Shown: positions 1 through 7,984 of the stretch, one piece after another
How the letters are laid out: the number at the start of each line of letters is the position of its first letter
Numbering within the stretch: the first letter of the stretch is position 1
Assembly: GCA_937895515.1 (NCBI GenBank)
Contig: CALAYS010000171.1
Location: 1-37,319, forward strand
Reading direction: 5' to 3'
DNA length: 37,319 nucleotides
Source of the DNA: an uncultured bacterium
GTDB lineage: Bacteria; Patescibacteriota; Minisyncoccia; Phycocordibacterales; UBA9973
Program-made: the position numbers and the translations under genes
The notes under the pieces: generated by a model
Told to the model about the DNA's origin: nothing
What the model saw: only the letters and a program-made list of their open reading frames with translations
The model's database searches: none

Positions 1-88
1 TCAGGAAAATATCCCGGATATAAGGATAAAAGGCATATACACTAATGATGACTGCGAGGGTGGCAAATATGGCTTTTATTGTGTGCAT
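1..88 (-). CDS. Small membrane protein, N-terminus only (runs off left edge)
   Basis: The first 29 codons on the minus strand start at ATG 86-88 and are still open at base 1. They read as an N-terminal hydrophobic helix (IFATLAVIISVYAFYPYI) followed by the motif PYIRDIF. The pattern resembles the first helix of small PQ-loop/SemiSWEET-like membrane proteins of Parcubacteria, but with only 29 residues this is a guess. The start is supported by a TATACT box at 95-100 lying exactly six bases before the ATG, the spacing seen for most genes in this window. Confidence 0.5.
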   Translation of the reverse strand, partial: MHTIKAIFATLAVIISVYAFYPYIRDIFL

Positions 89-232
89 TTTTTAAGTATA
101 TACCTAACCTGTTAAAGTTTCTAATAGGAGAGGTTATTTCTTCTAATTCACCCATTCCCGAACTATGGCGAAATGATCTGGGTATAAACTACGAATAGCG
201 GTTCTAACTTGTTCCAATTGGGCGGACGCGTA

Positions 233-266
233 GAAAAAAGAGTCCGCTTAACAGCGGCCTTTTTTC
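233..266. terminator. Bidirectional hairpin with A/T arms
   Basis: GAAAAAAG (233-240) pairs with CTTTTTTC, and inside it CCGCT-TAAC-AGCGG forms a G+C-rich stem. This works as an intrinsic terminator on either strand. Because no gene ends next to it, it may close an unannotated RNA transcript. Confidence 0.55.
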
Positions 267-439
267 TTGCGTCCTCTCGAGCAAACACCTGCGTGTTTGC
301 GTGTAGGATATCGAAGACCCTGAATTTATCGCACGGAACGTAGTGAGTACGATATGAAGGGTGTACAGTTCCTGTAAGGAAAGATTCCTACCGAGTACTG
401 TAAATCGAACCGAAGGTCCAAATTTATAAAGAGCAAAGC

Positions 440-567
440 GACTATATAAATTTAGGATCTCGACCGTATGGAGAGGCGATTCCGAATACACCGAAAAGTA
501 CCCGCGGCGGTAGCCGAGATTCCTACCGAGAGCCAATATAATGACTATATAAATTTAGGATCTCGAC
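440..567. repeat. Direct repeat, two exact 25-base copies plus satellites
   Basis: The 25-base sequence beginning GACTATATAAATTTAGG occurs at 440-464 and again at 543-567. Between and around the copies the sequence GATTCCTACCGAG recurs at 383-395 and 518-530, and a shortened form at 690-699. Around 361-400 and 669-708 a longer block (TGT-GTAA-GAAAGATTCCTAC) is also shared with several substitutions. Together these suggest a degenerate tandem unit of about 100-150 bases. Confidence 0.7.
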
Positions 568-856
568 TGTCTTGTACGATAATATATTTTTAACAATATT
601 AAAAATATCATTTCTGGATGATTTTTGTATGTAAAAAATTAGAGATGTGATTCTGGCTATACGAAAAGGTATACTGTTCATGTAATGAAAGATTCCTACT
701 GTAGAACTTGACAATTAACATAATAATCTCTATTGTATCAAGGGGACTCAAAAACTAGTTATCTAAATAAAGAACTTGATGTTATGGTTAATCTCAAACA
801 TGAACATTATATAGTAAGGCGGTTCTTAACCTTTTGCCGAAATTAGACTCAAGTCA

Positions 857-979
857 ATGAGTGAAATTGAAAAGAAAGGATTTTTTAGGCGCCTCTTAGA
901 GAATTTTTCTGAGATTAGAGAAATTAAAATATACATGGAGAATAATCTGTCCATATATATTCCCCGAATAATTCCATAA
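857..979 (+). CDS. Possible 40-residue small protein
   Basis: An ATG at 857 opens 40 codons ending in TAA at 977-979. The product begins MSEIEKKGFFRRLLENF and is rich in charged and aromatic residues, so it could form an amphipathic helix. A TATAGT sequence at 810-815 could serve as a -10 box, and a terminator hairpin begins right at the stop codon. There is no recognisable family. The short stem-terminated transcript could equally be a small RNA; coding is only moderately supported. Confidence 0.3.
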   Translation: MSEIEKKGFFRRLLENFSEIREIKIYMENNLSIYIPRIIP

Positions 980-1017
980 AGCCCACCTCTGACTATGTCA
1001 TGTTAAGGGCTTTTTTT
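978..1017 (+). terminator. Intrinsic terminator
   Basis: AAAGCCC (978-984) pairs with GGGCTTT (1007-1013), with an inner TGAC/GTCA stem and a run of seven T. It closes the small transcript at 810-980. Confidence 0.65.
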
Positions 1018-1081
1018 ATTTCCTTAACCTCCTACCAATACTCCCCCACAAACTGAGTCCAAAATCCCAATATACATATGA

Positions 1082-1087
1082 TATAAT
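1082..1087 (+). promoter_or_regulatory. -10 box, leaderless promoter for the lycopene-cyclase-domain gene
   Basis: TATAAT ends six bases before the GTG start at 1094. An ATG two bases earlier is followed at once by TGA, so GTG is the only start that fits. Confidence 0.75.
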
Positions 1088-1093
1088 AGTAAT

Positions 1094-1870
1094 GTGAATC
1101 AAAATAAAAAAATTGATTTAATAATACTTATTATTTACCCTTTAATAGCTGGGATATTTTCTTATATTCTAAAAATTAACATGTTTTTTTCTGTGTTGAT
1201 TTTTTTTGGAATACCATCTTTATATTTAACAATAAAATCAAGAAAAATTGCTAAACGAGCAATAATTTTTTCTATTCTTATAAGTTTCCCATTTATTATA
1301 ATCATTGATTTTATTGAACATTTTACAAATCAATGGATAGTGTTAAGTTCAATTTTACCTAAAATATTCCGCTATGTAACAATTGAAGTTATTATTTGGG
1401 CTATATTTAATTTTTATTTTGTAATTATGTTTTATGAATATTTTGTTCATAACCATTTTATTAAAAAAACATTAAATCCCCGAGTAAAGTATTTGTTTCT
1501 GTTTAGTTTGTTTTTATTTTTTATATTTTTAATATTCTATACTTTTGCACCACATTTTCTTTTAGTTAAATATTTTTATTTACGCTATGGTCTTGTTGTT
1601 ATATTAATACCTATAATTTTACAGTTTATAAAATACCCCAAGTTTATTTTTAAATTCACAAAAGTTGCTATTTATTTCTTCTATGTTTCTTTGGTTTATG
1701 AAATTATGGCTTTAAAACTTAATTGGTGGGATTTTCCAGGTAGAGATTTTATAGGCTGGGTTTCAATTTATGGTTTTAGATTCCCATTAGAAGAATTTAT
1801 ATTCTGGTTATTATTATTTGCTATGTCTATATTAACTTTTTATGAATATTTTGATAACGAAGAAAAATAA
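1094..1870 (+). CDS. Lycopene cyclase domain membrane protein
   Basis: A very hydrophobic 258-residue protein with about seven or eight predicted membrane helices and no signal peptide. The C-terminal part has the signature of the carotenoid (lycopene) cyclase domain of the heterodimeric CrtYc/CrtYd type: a W-DFPG stretch, then FPLEEFIFWLL and a final YEYF. In that family the Pro-x-Glu-Glu pair lies in the membrane and is thought important for cyclisation of lycopene ends. No carotenoid synthesis genes are nearby, so the substrate is unknown and it may act on another isoprenoid or have drifted in function. Start is GTG with a -10 box six bases upstream. Base composition is very AT-rich. Confidence 0.65.
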   Translation: MNQNKKIDLIILIIYPLIAGIFSYILKINMFFSVLIFFGIPSLYLTIKSRKIAKRAIIFSILISFPFIIIIDFIEHFTNQWIVLSSILPKIFRYVTIEVIIWAIFNFYFVIMFYEYFVHNHFIKKTLNPRVKYLFLFSLFLFFIFLIFYTFAPHFLLVKYFYLRYGLVVILIPIILQFIKYPKFIFKFTKVAIYFFYVSLVYEIMALKLNWWDFPGRDFIGWVSIYGFRFPLEEFIFWLLLFAMSILTFYEYFDNEEK

Positions 1871-1877
1871 AATTAAT

Positions 1878-2447
1878 TTAATATTTACTTAAATCAAAAT
1901 GTGGATTTTTAAACCCGGCCTTCTTTAGAATTCCCATTACAAAATCTTTTTTACTATCTAAATATTCCCCTTTACCTGTTGGATATTTTTTTAATAAATC
2001 TTTTTTTAATTTTTCATAAGCATCTCTATCTTCAGGATGATTTCTTAAATAATCTCTAAATAAAATCTGCCTCTCTAAAAAGCTTCCTTTATCTGCATAT
2101 GAAATTGAAAGATGAAATTCTGTAGGGTCACCTTTTCTAAAAAAATGTCTCTCAGTCCAATTATTTTTAATATGTAAATCCAAATCAAAAGGATAACCGA
2201 TAGTTGCTAATGGTTTAATAAGATCATTTGCATCTTCGGATGTTGGGGTAACAATTGCAATATCTATAATTGGTTTTGACGCTAGTCCTGGAATTGAAGT
2301 ACTACCAATATGCTCAATTGTTAGTATCTTATCACCTAGTAAATCTTTAATTTTTTTAGCCTCTTCATTATAAACTTCTACCCATTTAGGGTCATAATCA
2401 CGAATCTCCATATGAGAAGCATCTAGTTTTTCTATCTTTGGTTCCAT
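1878..2447 (-). CDS. GrpB family protein (UPF0157, nucleotidyltransferase-like)
   Basis: The 189-residue product carries the GrpB/UPF0157 hallmarks: a Y-P-W motif near residue 20, the strongly conserved IEHIGSTSIPGLASKPIIDI near residues 44-63, a histidine-containing W-ERHFFRKG stretch and an FRDYLR helix. Length matches the family (about 170-190). The fold belongs to the nucleotidyltransferase superfamily; substrates are not known with certainty, though some relatives are linked to coenzyme A and dephospho-CoA metabolism. The start is fixed by TATAAT at 2454-2459, six bases before the ATG. It converges on the lycopene-cyclase-domain gene with only seven bases between stops. Confidence 0.85.
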   Translation of the reverse strand: MEPKIEKLDASHMEIRDYDPKWVEVYNEEAKKIKDLLGDKILTIEHIGSTSIPGLASKPIIDIAIVTPTSEDANDLIKPLATIGYPFDLDLHIKNNWTERHFFRKGDPTEFHLSISYADKGSFLERQILFRDYLRNHPEDRDAYEKLKKDLLKKYPTGKGEYLDSKKDFVMGILKKAGFKNPHFDLSKY

Positions 2448-2453
2448 TTTTAG

Positions 2454-2459
2454 ATTATA
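2454..2459 (-). promoter_or_regulatory. -10 box, leaderless promoter for the GrpB-family gene
   Basis: TATAAT on the minus strand, six bases before the ATG at 2447. Confidence 0.75.
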
Positions 2460-2548
2460 TCATAAGATATTCCTAAAAAATTTGTATATTATGTCTTATA
2501 TTGACTTTTATATAATAATGATGTATTATATAGACCAATCTTAAAACT

Positions 2549-2919
2549 ATGAAAAATCTAATTATTACCTTAACATTGCTTTCATTATTTTCATGTAAAA
2601 ATGGAGATAAAAGCTCAGAATCAAAAGACACCCAAATTGATAATTTGTACGCAGAACTCTACTTTAGAAGTAATGAAGCAGATTTTCAACACTACAGAGC
2701 AGAGTTTTATAAATATTGGCCTGTTCATAATAATTACGATTATTATGAAACAATGGATTCTGCAAAATTAAAAATATGCACATGGAATTAGTTCAAAAAA
2801 ATAATCCTGAATTATTCCAATCCTCATTAGACACCCTATATGGCTATCCAAAGAAAGAAGCTTTGTTTTATGCAAAAGAGGGTTTTAGAGAAATGGACAG
2901 TTTGATGGAAATAGACTAA
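2549..2919 (+). pseudogene. Small lipoprotein, frameshifted
   Basis: The first frame (2549-2791, 80 residues) begins with a lipoprotein signal, LTLLSLFSC, where Cys16 would be lipidated, then a Ser/Lys/Asp-rich tether as in Bacteroidota lipoproteins. It stops at TAG 2789-2791. A second frame opens at ATG 2776 and runs to TAA 2919 with a well-formed sequence (ELFQSSLDTLYGYPKKEALF). The frames differ by one base and meet in a run of five A at 2770-2774, so one inserted or missing A would join them into a protein of about 122 residues. It is either a broken gene or an assembly error. Function unknown. Confidence 0.5.
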
Positions 2920-2960
2920 CAAAATTCAATAAACAATTAAACAAATTAAAATAGAGTTCT

Positions 2961-3185
2961 ATGAAAAAATGGTATTTAGAATACAAGTCATTTAATGACT
3001 TTGAAAATGAAATTGGTAGCGCCAGAACCCTGGAGAGCAAAGAGCTTAAATCAATTTCTGAAAAAGAAGCAATTGAAGAAGGCAATATGTTATGGGTAGA
3101 AATTAGTAAAAAACAATATATAGGATGGGATAAAGAACAATACCCTAATTCACCCTGCATTGTTTATAGAATTCCACTCGAATAA
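2961..3185 (+). CDS. Hypothetical 74-residue protein
   Basis: A short, charged protein (MKKWYLEYKSFNDFENEIG) with no signal or membrane segment. It follows the frameshifted lipoprotein gene by 41 bases on the same strand and is closed by a strong terminator at 3223-3253. A TAAAAT at 2947-2952 eight bases before the ATG could be its own -10. I do not recognise the family. The pairing with a lipoprotein could mean a small co-transferred unit. Confidence 0.55.
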   Translation: MKKWYLEYKSFNDFENEIGSARTLESKELKSISEKEAIEEGNMLWVEISKKQYIGWDKEQYPNSPCIVYRIPLE

Positions 3186-3222
3186 ATAAACACCTTTTAA
3201 ATTAATCAAAATTATTATATAA

Positions 3223-3253
3223 CCCACCCAATTATCTTGGGTGGGATTTTTAT
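3223..3253 (+). terminator. Intrinsic terminator
   Basis: CCCACCCAA (3223-3231) and TTGGGTGGG (3237-3245) form a perfect nine-base-pair stem with loop TTATC, followed by ATTTTTATTT. Confidence 0.85.
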
Positions 3254-3307
3254 TTCCCCACCAATACCCCCTACGCAAACTGATTCCAGAAGTCTAAATA
3301 AAAATGA

Positions 3308-3313
3308 TATACT
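3308..3313 (+). promoter_or_regulatory. -10 box, leaderless promoter for the histidine phosphatase
   Basis: TATACT, six bases before the ATG at 3320. Confidence 0.7.
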
Positions 3314-3319
3314 CTATAA

Positions 3320-3931
3320 ATGAAGAAAATATTACTCGTACGACATGCTGAAAGCATTGCAAATAAAGGTGAAGCAACAAATACCCCACCTGATGGTATT
3401 CCTTTGTCGGATTTGGGTTTTAGTCAGGCAGAAAATCTAATCAAAGAGATAAGTTTAGTCCCTGAAATATTTATAAAATCGAAATATTTACGGACACAAC
3501 AAACAGCTAGTCCTATTATCAATAAAATGCCTCAAATACCCCATGAGGTTTGGGATATGGTGCATGAATTCACTTATCTTGATTCAGCACGATGTATAAA
3601 AATGAATACATTGGAACGCAAGCCGTTAGTTGAAGAATATTGGTTAAGAAATGATCCATATTATAATGACGGAGGAAATGCTGAATCATTCCATGATTTT
3701 CTTTTACGTATTGATGATTTTATTAAAAAAATAAAAAAAAGGCCAGAGAATAAAATTATTATATTTACTCATGGCCAATTCATAACCGGTTTTAAAATGC
3801 TAATGCAAATAGATGGTTTGCCACAAGAAAATGAATTAAAAAAATTTATGTACGAATTCCGTAAGCTTATGTTAAAAGAAAATATTCCAAATGCTGCAAT
3901 ATTTGATGCATCAGAATTGTTAGACAAATAA
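3320..3931 (+). CDS. Histidine phosphatase family protein
   Basis: A 203-residue soluble protein of the phosphoglycerate-mutase-like superfamily. The catalytic motif LLVRHAES is at the N-terminus (His9 is the phospho-accepting histidine, Arg8 binds phosphate), an S-K-YLRTQQTASP stretch provides the second arginine (about residue 58), and IIFTHGQ holds the second histidine (His151). The substrate cannot be told from sequence; relatives remove phosphates from sugars, nucleotides or proteins. It stands alone between two promoters and no terminator is evident before the next gene. Confidence 0.85.
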   Translation: MKKILLVRHAESIANKGEATNTPPDGIPLSDLGFSQAENLIKEISLVPEIFIKSKYLRTQQTASPIINKMPQIPHEVWDMVHEFTYLDSARCIKMNTLERKPLVEEYWLRNDPYYNDGGNAESFHDFLLRIDDFIKKIKKRPENKIIIFTHGQFITGFKMLMQIDGLPQENELKKFMYEFRKLMLKENIPNAAIFDASELLDK

Positions 3932-3972
3932 ATAGTTTTACATTGTAAACTGATTCCAAAACCCCAATATGA

Positions 3973-3978
3973 TATAAT
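3973..3978 (+). promoter_or_regulatory. -10 box, leaderless promoter for the dehydrogenase
   Basis: TATAAT, six bases before the ATG at 3985. Confidence 0.75.
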
Positions 3979-3984
3979 CAAAAT

Positions 3985-4968
3985 ATGAAAATAAAAATTA
4001 CAGACCTAAAAGAAAAAGTAACAATAGGCGTTAAAAAGCTAGGTTATGCTGACCAAGATGCAGAAGCTATTATAGATACTCTTATGTACGCGGAAATGCG
4101 AGGCAACAACCAAGGCATTACTAAAATTGCTACTGGTGGAGTTCCAAAAGCTAGCGATGTCTAAGAATTAAAAATTGTAAAAGAAAATAAATGCGGAGCT
4201 TTATTGTCAGGAGGACATTCTATGGTGTCTACAGTTAAAGCTACTCATATGGCAGTTAAACTGGCCGAAACACATGGTGTTGGTGTGGTGGCTATAAACC
4301 ATACTTTTTCTTCATCTGGAGCTATTGGTTTCTTTTCTAGAAAGATTGCAAAGGCGGGTTACATTGGATTTGTTTGTGTTGGAAATGGAGGATTTTCTTT
4401 TGTTGCCCCAACTGGTTCTGCTGAACCAAAGCTTGGTACCAATCCTTTTAGTTATGCTTTTCCATATAATGGTGGCGAAGTAGTGTTTGATAATGCAACT
4501 GCTGCAATGGCTTGGTTTGGAATTGTTGAAGCAAAAATAAAAGGTGAAGAATTACCACAAGGAATTGGGTTTGATAAAGATGGAAACCCCAGTACTGACC
4601 CAAATGAAGTTTTAGATGGCTCTATTTCTACTTTTGCTGGGCACAAAGGATTTGCTCTTTCATTATTTGTACAAATGCTAGGTAGTGCTTTTTCATTAGC
4701 TGGGTCTCCAGGGGTAAATGAGTCTGATGGGTCCGGTACATTTGTAATAGCAATTGACCCAGGGTTGCTTGCTGGTAAAGATGAATTTTTAAATAGAAGT
4801 ACAGAATTAATTAATAATGTTAAATCCGCTAAACCATTACCAGGACAAATTGTTTATTTACCAGGTGAAAAAGGTGATGCAAAAGCTAGACAAGTAGAAG
4901 AATCAGGTGAAATAGAAATTGCTGAAAAAATTTGGCAAGAATTATGTGACTTTGTTGAAAAAAATTAA
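3985..4968 (+). pseudogene. Malate/L-lactate dehydrogenase family, interrupted by an in-frame TAA
   Basis: The full reading frame (327 codons) matches the Ldh2/YlbC-type NAD(P)-dependent dehydrogenase family over its normal length, with AEMRGNNQGI near the start, GGHSM and INHTFSSSGAIGFFSR in the middle, SAEPKLGTNP and GHKGFALSLFVQMLGSAF later, and a C-terminal PG-x-VYLPGEKGD. Codon 60 (4162-4164) is TAA in an otherwise unbroken frame. One base change from AAA (Lys) would give it, and both flanks remain in frame and well conserved. Promoter and start look intact. It is probably a recent nonsense pseudogene; internal initiation at the ATG of GGHSM (4222) would give a shortened protein without the N-terminal part. 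Confidence 0.8.
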
Positions 4969-5074
4969 ATAGTCTTGCAATAAATAGGTATAATCTCCTG
5001 GCGATTCTTTTAAAATCCCCATCAAATACTCCCCCATATCATACTGCGGACTATTTTTACTAAATAACCCTCTA

Positions 5075-5103
5075 TTGCCACTATATACTTAAAATAGTAC
5101 AAT
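5075..5103 (+). promoter_or_regulatory. Promoter of the large surface protein
   Basis: TTGCCA (5075-5080), a 17-base gap and TACAAT (5098-5103). The start ATG at 5112 lies eight bases after the -10, again leaving essentially no leader; it is preferred to an in-frame TTG at 5103, which overlaps the -10 box. Confidence 0.7.
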
Positions 5104-5111
5104 TGCAGTAT

Positions 5112-7931
5112 ATGGAACAAGATTTTATAGACGGGACGAACGGGGAAAATAAAGTAGTTTCTAAGCTTTTCCCGCTACTAAATATTAGAGTTAATAAAAA
5201 AGTTGATATTTTACTACATGTGTTAGTTTGTAGTATTGCTTTATTTTTTATAATAAAAGCTACAATTTCAATAGCAACTACAGCTAACCCAACAATTGAA
5301 AATTTAGGTGTACAATTTCAGGCTTTAAATTCAGGGCCAGGAATAATGTTTTTTGATGCAAATGGAGACCCGCACTGGTTCGTGGTTTTTAGTGGTAAGG
5401 CTCAATTTATTGATGTAAATCTAAAAACTGGTGAAAAAAGATACTTTAATACCGGCAAAGGAGGACTTGGAACTAGCACAAAAGCCTTATCGGGAAATAA
5501 GCTTTTTGTATTTGTGGGTGATGCATGTTCAGTATGGGAGTATAATATAACAACTGGTAACTTTACAGAACTAAAACAAGCAGGTTCATCAAATGGGTGT
5601 GGACTGTCTACTGTTGCTCAAAGTTCTTATACTGCACCTGATGGTATGGTATATGTGGGAACAGCTCATAAATCTACAGTATATGAAATTGATCCTGCAA
5701 CAGGAGTTATAAGAGACTTTGGTGTTATTGATCCTCCACCTGGTAACCCAACATGTGTTGGGTGTCCATCTAGAATGGTTAGTAATGTTGTTGCTGATGC
5801 AAATTATTTATACCTGTTAATGCGCGACACTAGTACTAATTCTTGGTGGCTTGCAATTTTAAACCGTAGTGACGGTAGCTTGTCTGCTTCTTGTGGAAAG
5901 AATAACTTAATACCAACCGGTGGAGTAGCCGCATCTACTGATGGAACTCAAATATGGTATACAAACAATAGTGGAAGCTATAGAATTGATAATACTAATG
6001 GGCAATGCCCAACGACAACAGGGACCCCTCCATCATTAAAACCATGGTATTATCCCTCAAATGTTTATTCAACAGATGGTGATGCTTATGCCAAAGCAGT
6101 ATCTGTTTTTGGAGCTGATATTGACGCTTCAAATATAGAAGTTGATACAAGTAACGGTGGGGTTTCAACATTAGCATATCGCTATCCGGCTGGTAGTGGA
6201 AACTGGACACAAGTTACACAACAGGTATCAATGTCCGATTCACAAATAAAAAGAATTAAAGCTATAGATAACACAAACTTATATTTAGTATCTGGTACAT
6301 ATGGTCCCAATTCTATATTTAATGGTAATTCAAGTACTGTACTTGGGCGTACAACACAAAGTACTTATGCAGCGACTTTGGCTGGACAATATGTTTATTT
6401 TTCAGGTTATACCGCGAATACATATAGATACACACCAACATTACCATGGTCAATAACTGGGGCTGGAACTGCTTGTAATACTTCGTCCCCTTCTAACCCA
6501 TGTTTGGCTTTTCAAGGAATGGGTAAATACCATTACTATTCAAAAACAGCAACAAATGGAAACTTATATATTGCATCAGACTATAAACGTGGTTCTCGAG
6601 GTGGAGGTGATATTGGTTGGATAAACCCAAATACTGGGGCCACAGGTTCATATGCAATTACTTGCGATGCACCAGCTGGTTTTGCTTTACTATCAGATGG
6701 TGTAAATTTAGCTTATTCAGGTAGTGGAGAGGCTGGATCATTTGGTTGTACTAATACAGTAGGAAAAGTTTTTATTTTTAACACAAACACAAATACATTA
6801 ACAACATCATTTACGGCAGTACCTGGGTCTGATAATCAAGGTACAATTATTGATACGAATGATGGTGGAATATTTGGAATTATTAAAAACTACCCAAATA
6901 CAGGTAGCTACACTATGTACAAAGTTGATGCAAATGGTAACCATGCATCATGGTCCCCAAAGGTTTCAACAGGTGCTATATTTGGATCTACAAATGGAGC
7001 AGACCAATTTTTGGTTAAATCTCGTGATGGAATTATTTATACAGTAGGTGATAATAATGAAGTAATAAAAATTAATCCTGCTGATGGTAGCCGTACTTCA
7101 TATACTACAGCAAGTAGTTGGATTACTACCATGGAATTTGTAGGAGATGATTTATATATGGCAGTTGGTTCTAATTCTTCAACGCTACAAAGAATAAAAG
7201 GTATTAACCCACCAATAGTAGTAACACCACCCCAAACTACACCAGTTAATAACGGGTCAACAACACCGAACCAATCCAGTCCAGTAGTTAACTCTAATAC
7301 ACCGGTTGTTGACCCAACAGCTAATCTTCCAAAAACTTCATCAACTAAAACAATAACAGGGTTTAATTTTAATAATATTTCCCCTGCTGTTGTTGGTATA
7401 ATAAACGAAACAAACCACACTGTGTCATTAACTGTTCCATCTGGAACTGACATTACTAATCTTACTCCTAGCGTAACTATAGAAGGTTCATATGTAAACC
7501 CAAATAGTGGTGTAGCTCAAAATTTTTCAAGCCCTGTAACTTACACAGTAACTGCTGCTAATGGTTCTACTCAATCTTATTTAATAGTTGTTAGTACTAT
7601 CCCAAAAAATATTATTCCAGAAGAGAAAAAACCTGAGGTAAAAAATACCGAAGTAAAAAAAGAAGTAGTCTCAATAATTAATAAAAGTATATTTAATCGT
7701 AATTTACGTGTTGGTTTAGCTGGTAATGATGTTAAAGAACTTCAATCATTTTTAAACATGAAAGGTTTTAGTATTTCAAAAAAAGGTCCCGGTTCTCCTG
7801 GCAAAGAAACAAAATCTTTTGGAATTTCAACAAAAAAAGCATTAATAAAATTCCAAAAAGCAAATGGATTAAAACCCGATGGTGTAGCTGGTCCAGCAAC
7901 TAGATCAAAAATAAAAGAATTAGCAAAATAA
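5112..7931 (+). CDS. Large secreted surface protein with propeller-like repeats and peptidoglycan-binding domain
   Basis: About 939 residues. A single hydrophobic segment near residues 35-57 (ILLHVLVCSIALFFIIKA) acts as uncleaved signal/anchor. Residues about 75-690 are rich in Gly, Thr, Asn and Tyr with recurring 'Y-IDP-TG-I' and 'DG-IY-VG' blades, as in beta-propeller proteins. A Pro/Thr/Asn linker follows, then a beta-sandwich module of the kind ending in 'YTVTA-NGSTQSY-I-V'. The last 70 residues are a PF01471-type peptidoglycan-binding domain (LRVGLAGNDVKELQSFL to GLKPDGVAGPATRSKI). This suggests a wall-attached exported protein, perhaps for contact with a host cell. Its exact ligand is unknown. 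Confidence 0.75.
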   Translation: MEQDFIDGTNGENKVVSKLFPLLNIRVNKKVDILLHVLVCSIALFFIIKATISIATTANPTIENLGVQFQALNSGPGIMFFDANGDPHWFVVFSGKAQFIDVNLKTGEKRYFNTGKGGLGTSTKALSGNKLFVFVGDACSVWEYNITTGNFTELKQAGSSNGCGLSTVAQSSYTAPDGMVYVGTAHKSTVYEIDPATGVIRDFGVIDPPPGNPTCVGCPSRMVSNVVADANYLYLLMRDTSTNSWWLAILNRSDGSLSASCGKNNLIPTGGVAASTDGTQIWYTNNSGSYRIDNTNGQCPTTTGTPPSLKPWYYPSNVYSTDGDAYAKAVSVFGADIDASNIEVDTSNGGVSTLAYRYPAGSGNWTQVTQQVSMSDSQIKRIKAIDNTNLYLVSGTYGPNSIFNGNSSTVLGRTTQSTYAATLAGQYVYFSGYTANTYRYTPTLPWSITGAGTACNTSSPSNPCLAFQGMGKYHYYSKTATNGNLYIASDYKRGSRGGGDIGWINPNTGATGSYAITCDAPAGFALLSDGVNLAYSGSGEAGSFGCTNTVGKVFIFNTNTNTLTTSFTAVPGSDNQGTIIDTNDGGIFGIIKNYPNTGSYTMYKVDANGNHASWSPKVSTGAIFGSTNGADQFLVKSRDGIIYTVGDNNEVIKINPADGSRTSYTTASSWITTMEFVGDDLYMAVGSNSSTLQRIKGINPPIVVTPPQTTPVNNGSTTPNQSSPVVNSNTPVVDPTANLPKTSSTKTITGFNFNNISPAVVGIINETNHTVSLTVPSGTDITNLTPSVTIEGSYVNPNSGVAQNFSSPVTYTVTAANGSTQSYLIVVSTIPKNIIPEEKKPEVKNTEVKKEVVSIINKSIFNRNLRVGLAGNDVKELQSFLNMKGFSISKKGPGSPGKETKSFGISTKKALIKFQKANGLKPDGVAGPATRSKIKELAK

Positions 7932-7940
7932 ATATAAATA

Positions 7941-7974
7941 AAAAATAAGCATCCATTACAGATGCTTATTTTTT
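7941..7974. terminator. Bidirectional terminator between convergent genes
   Basis: AAAAATAAGCATC (7941-7953) pairs with GATGCTTATTTTT (7961-7973). It serves the surface protein on the plus strand and the metal transporter on the minus strand. Confidence 0.85.
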
Positions 7975-7984
7975 ATTTAATATT

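Larger units (their letters stand above)
89..856. other. Long non-coding stretch with degenerate repeats
   Basis: I see no convincing protein gene here. Minus-strand open frames at 204-536 and 523-714 have no normal domain character, and their mutual similarity comes from DNA repeats, so they are treated as non-coding. The stretch holds a perfect-armed hairpin (233-266), two exact 25-base copies of one sequence (440-464 and 543-567), three copies of GATTCCTAC (383, 518 and 690) and several G+C-richer islands unlike the surrounding AT-rich intergenic DNA. It could be a decayed element or a structured RNA locus. Confidence 0.5.

Noticed and set aside
204..714. Two overlapping minus-strand open frames (204-536, 523-714)
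   Set aside because: They share TVEILNLYS only because of the DNA repeats, have no domain character, no promoter spacing as in other genes, and one spans a terminator hairpin.
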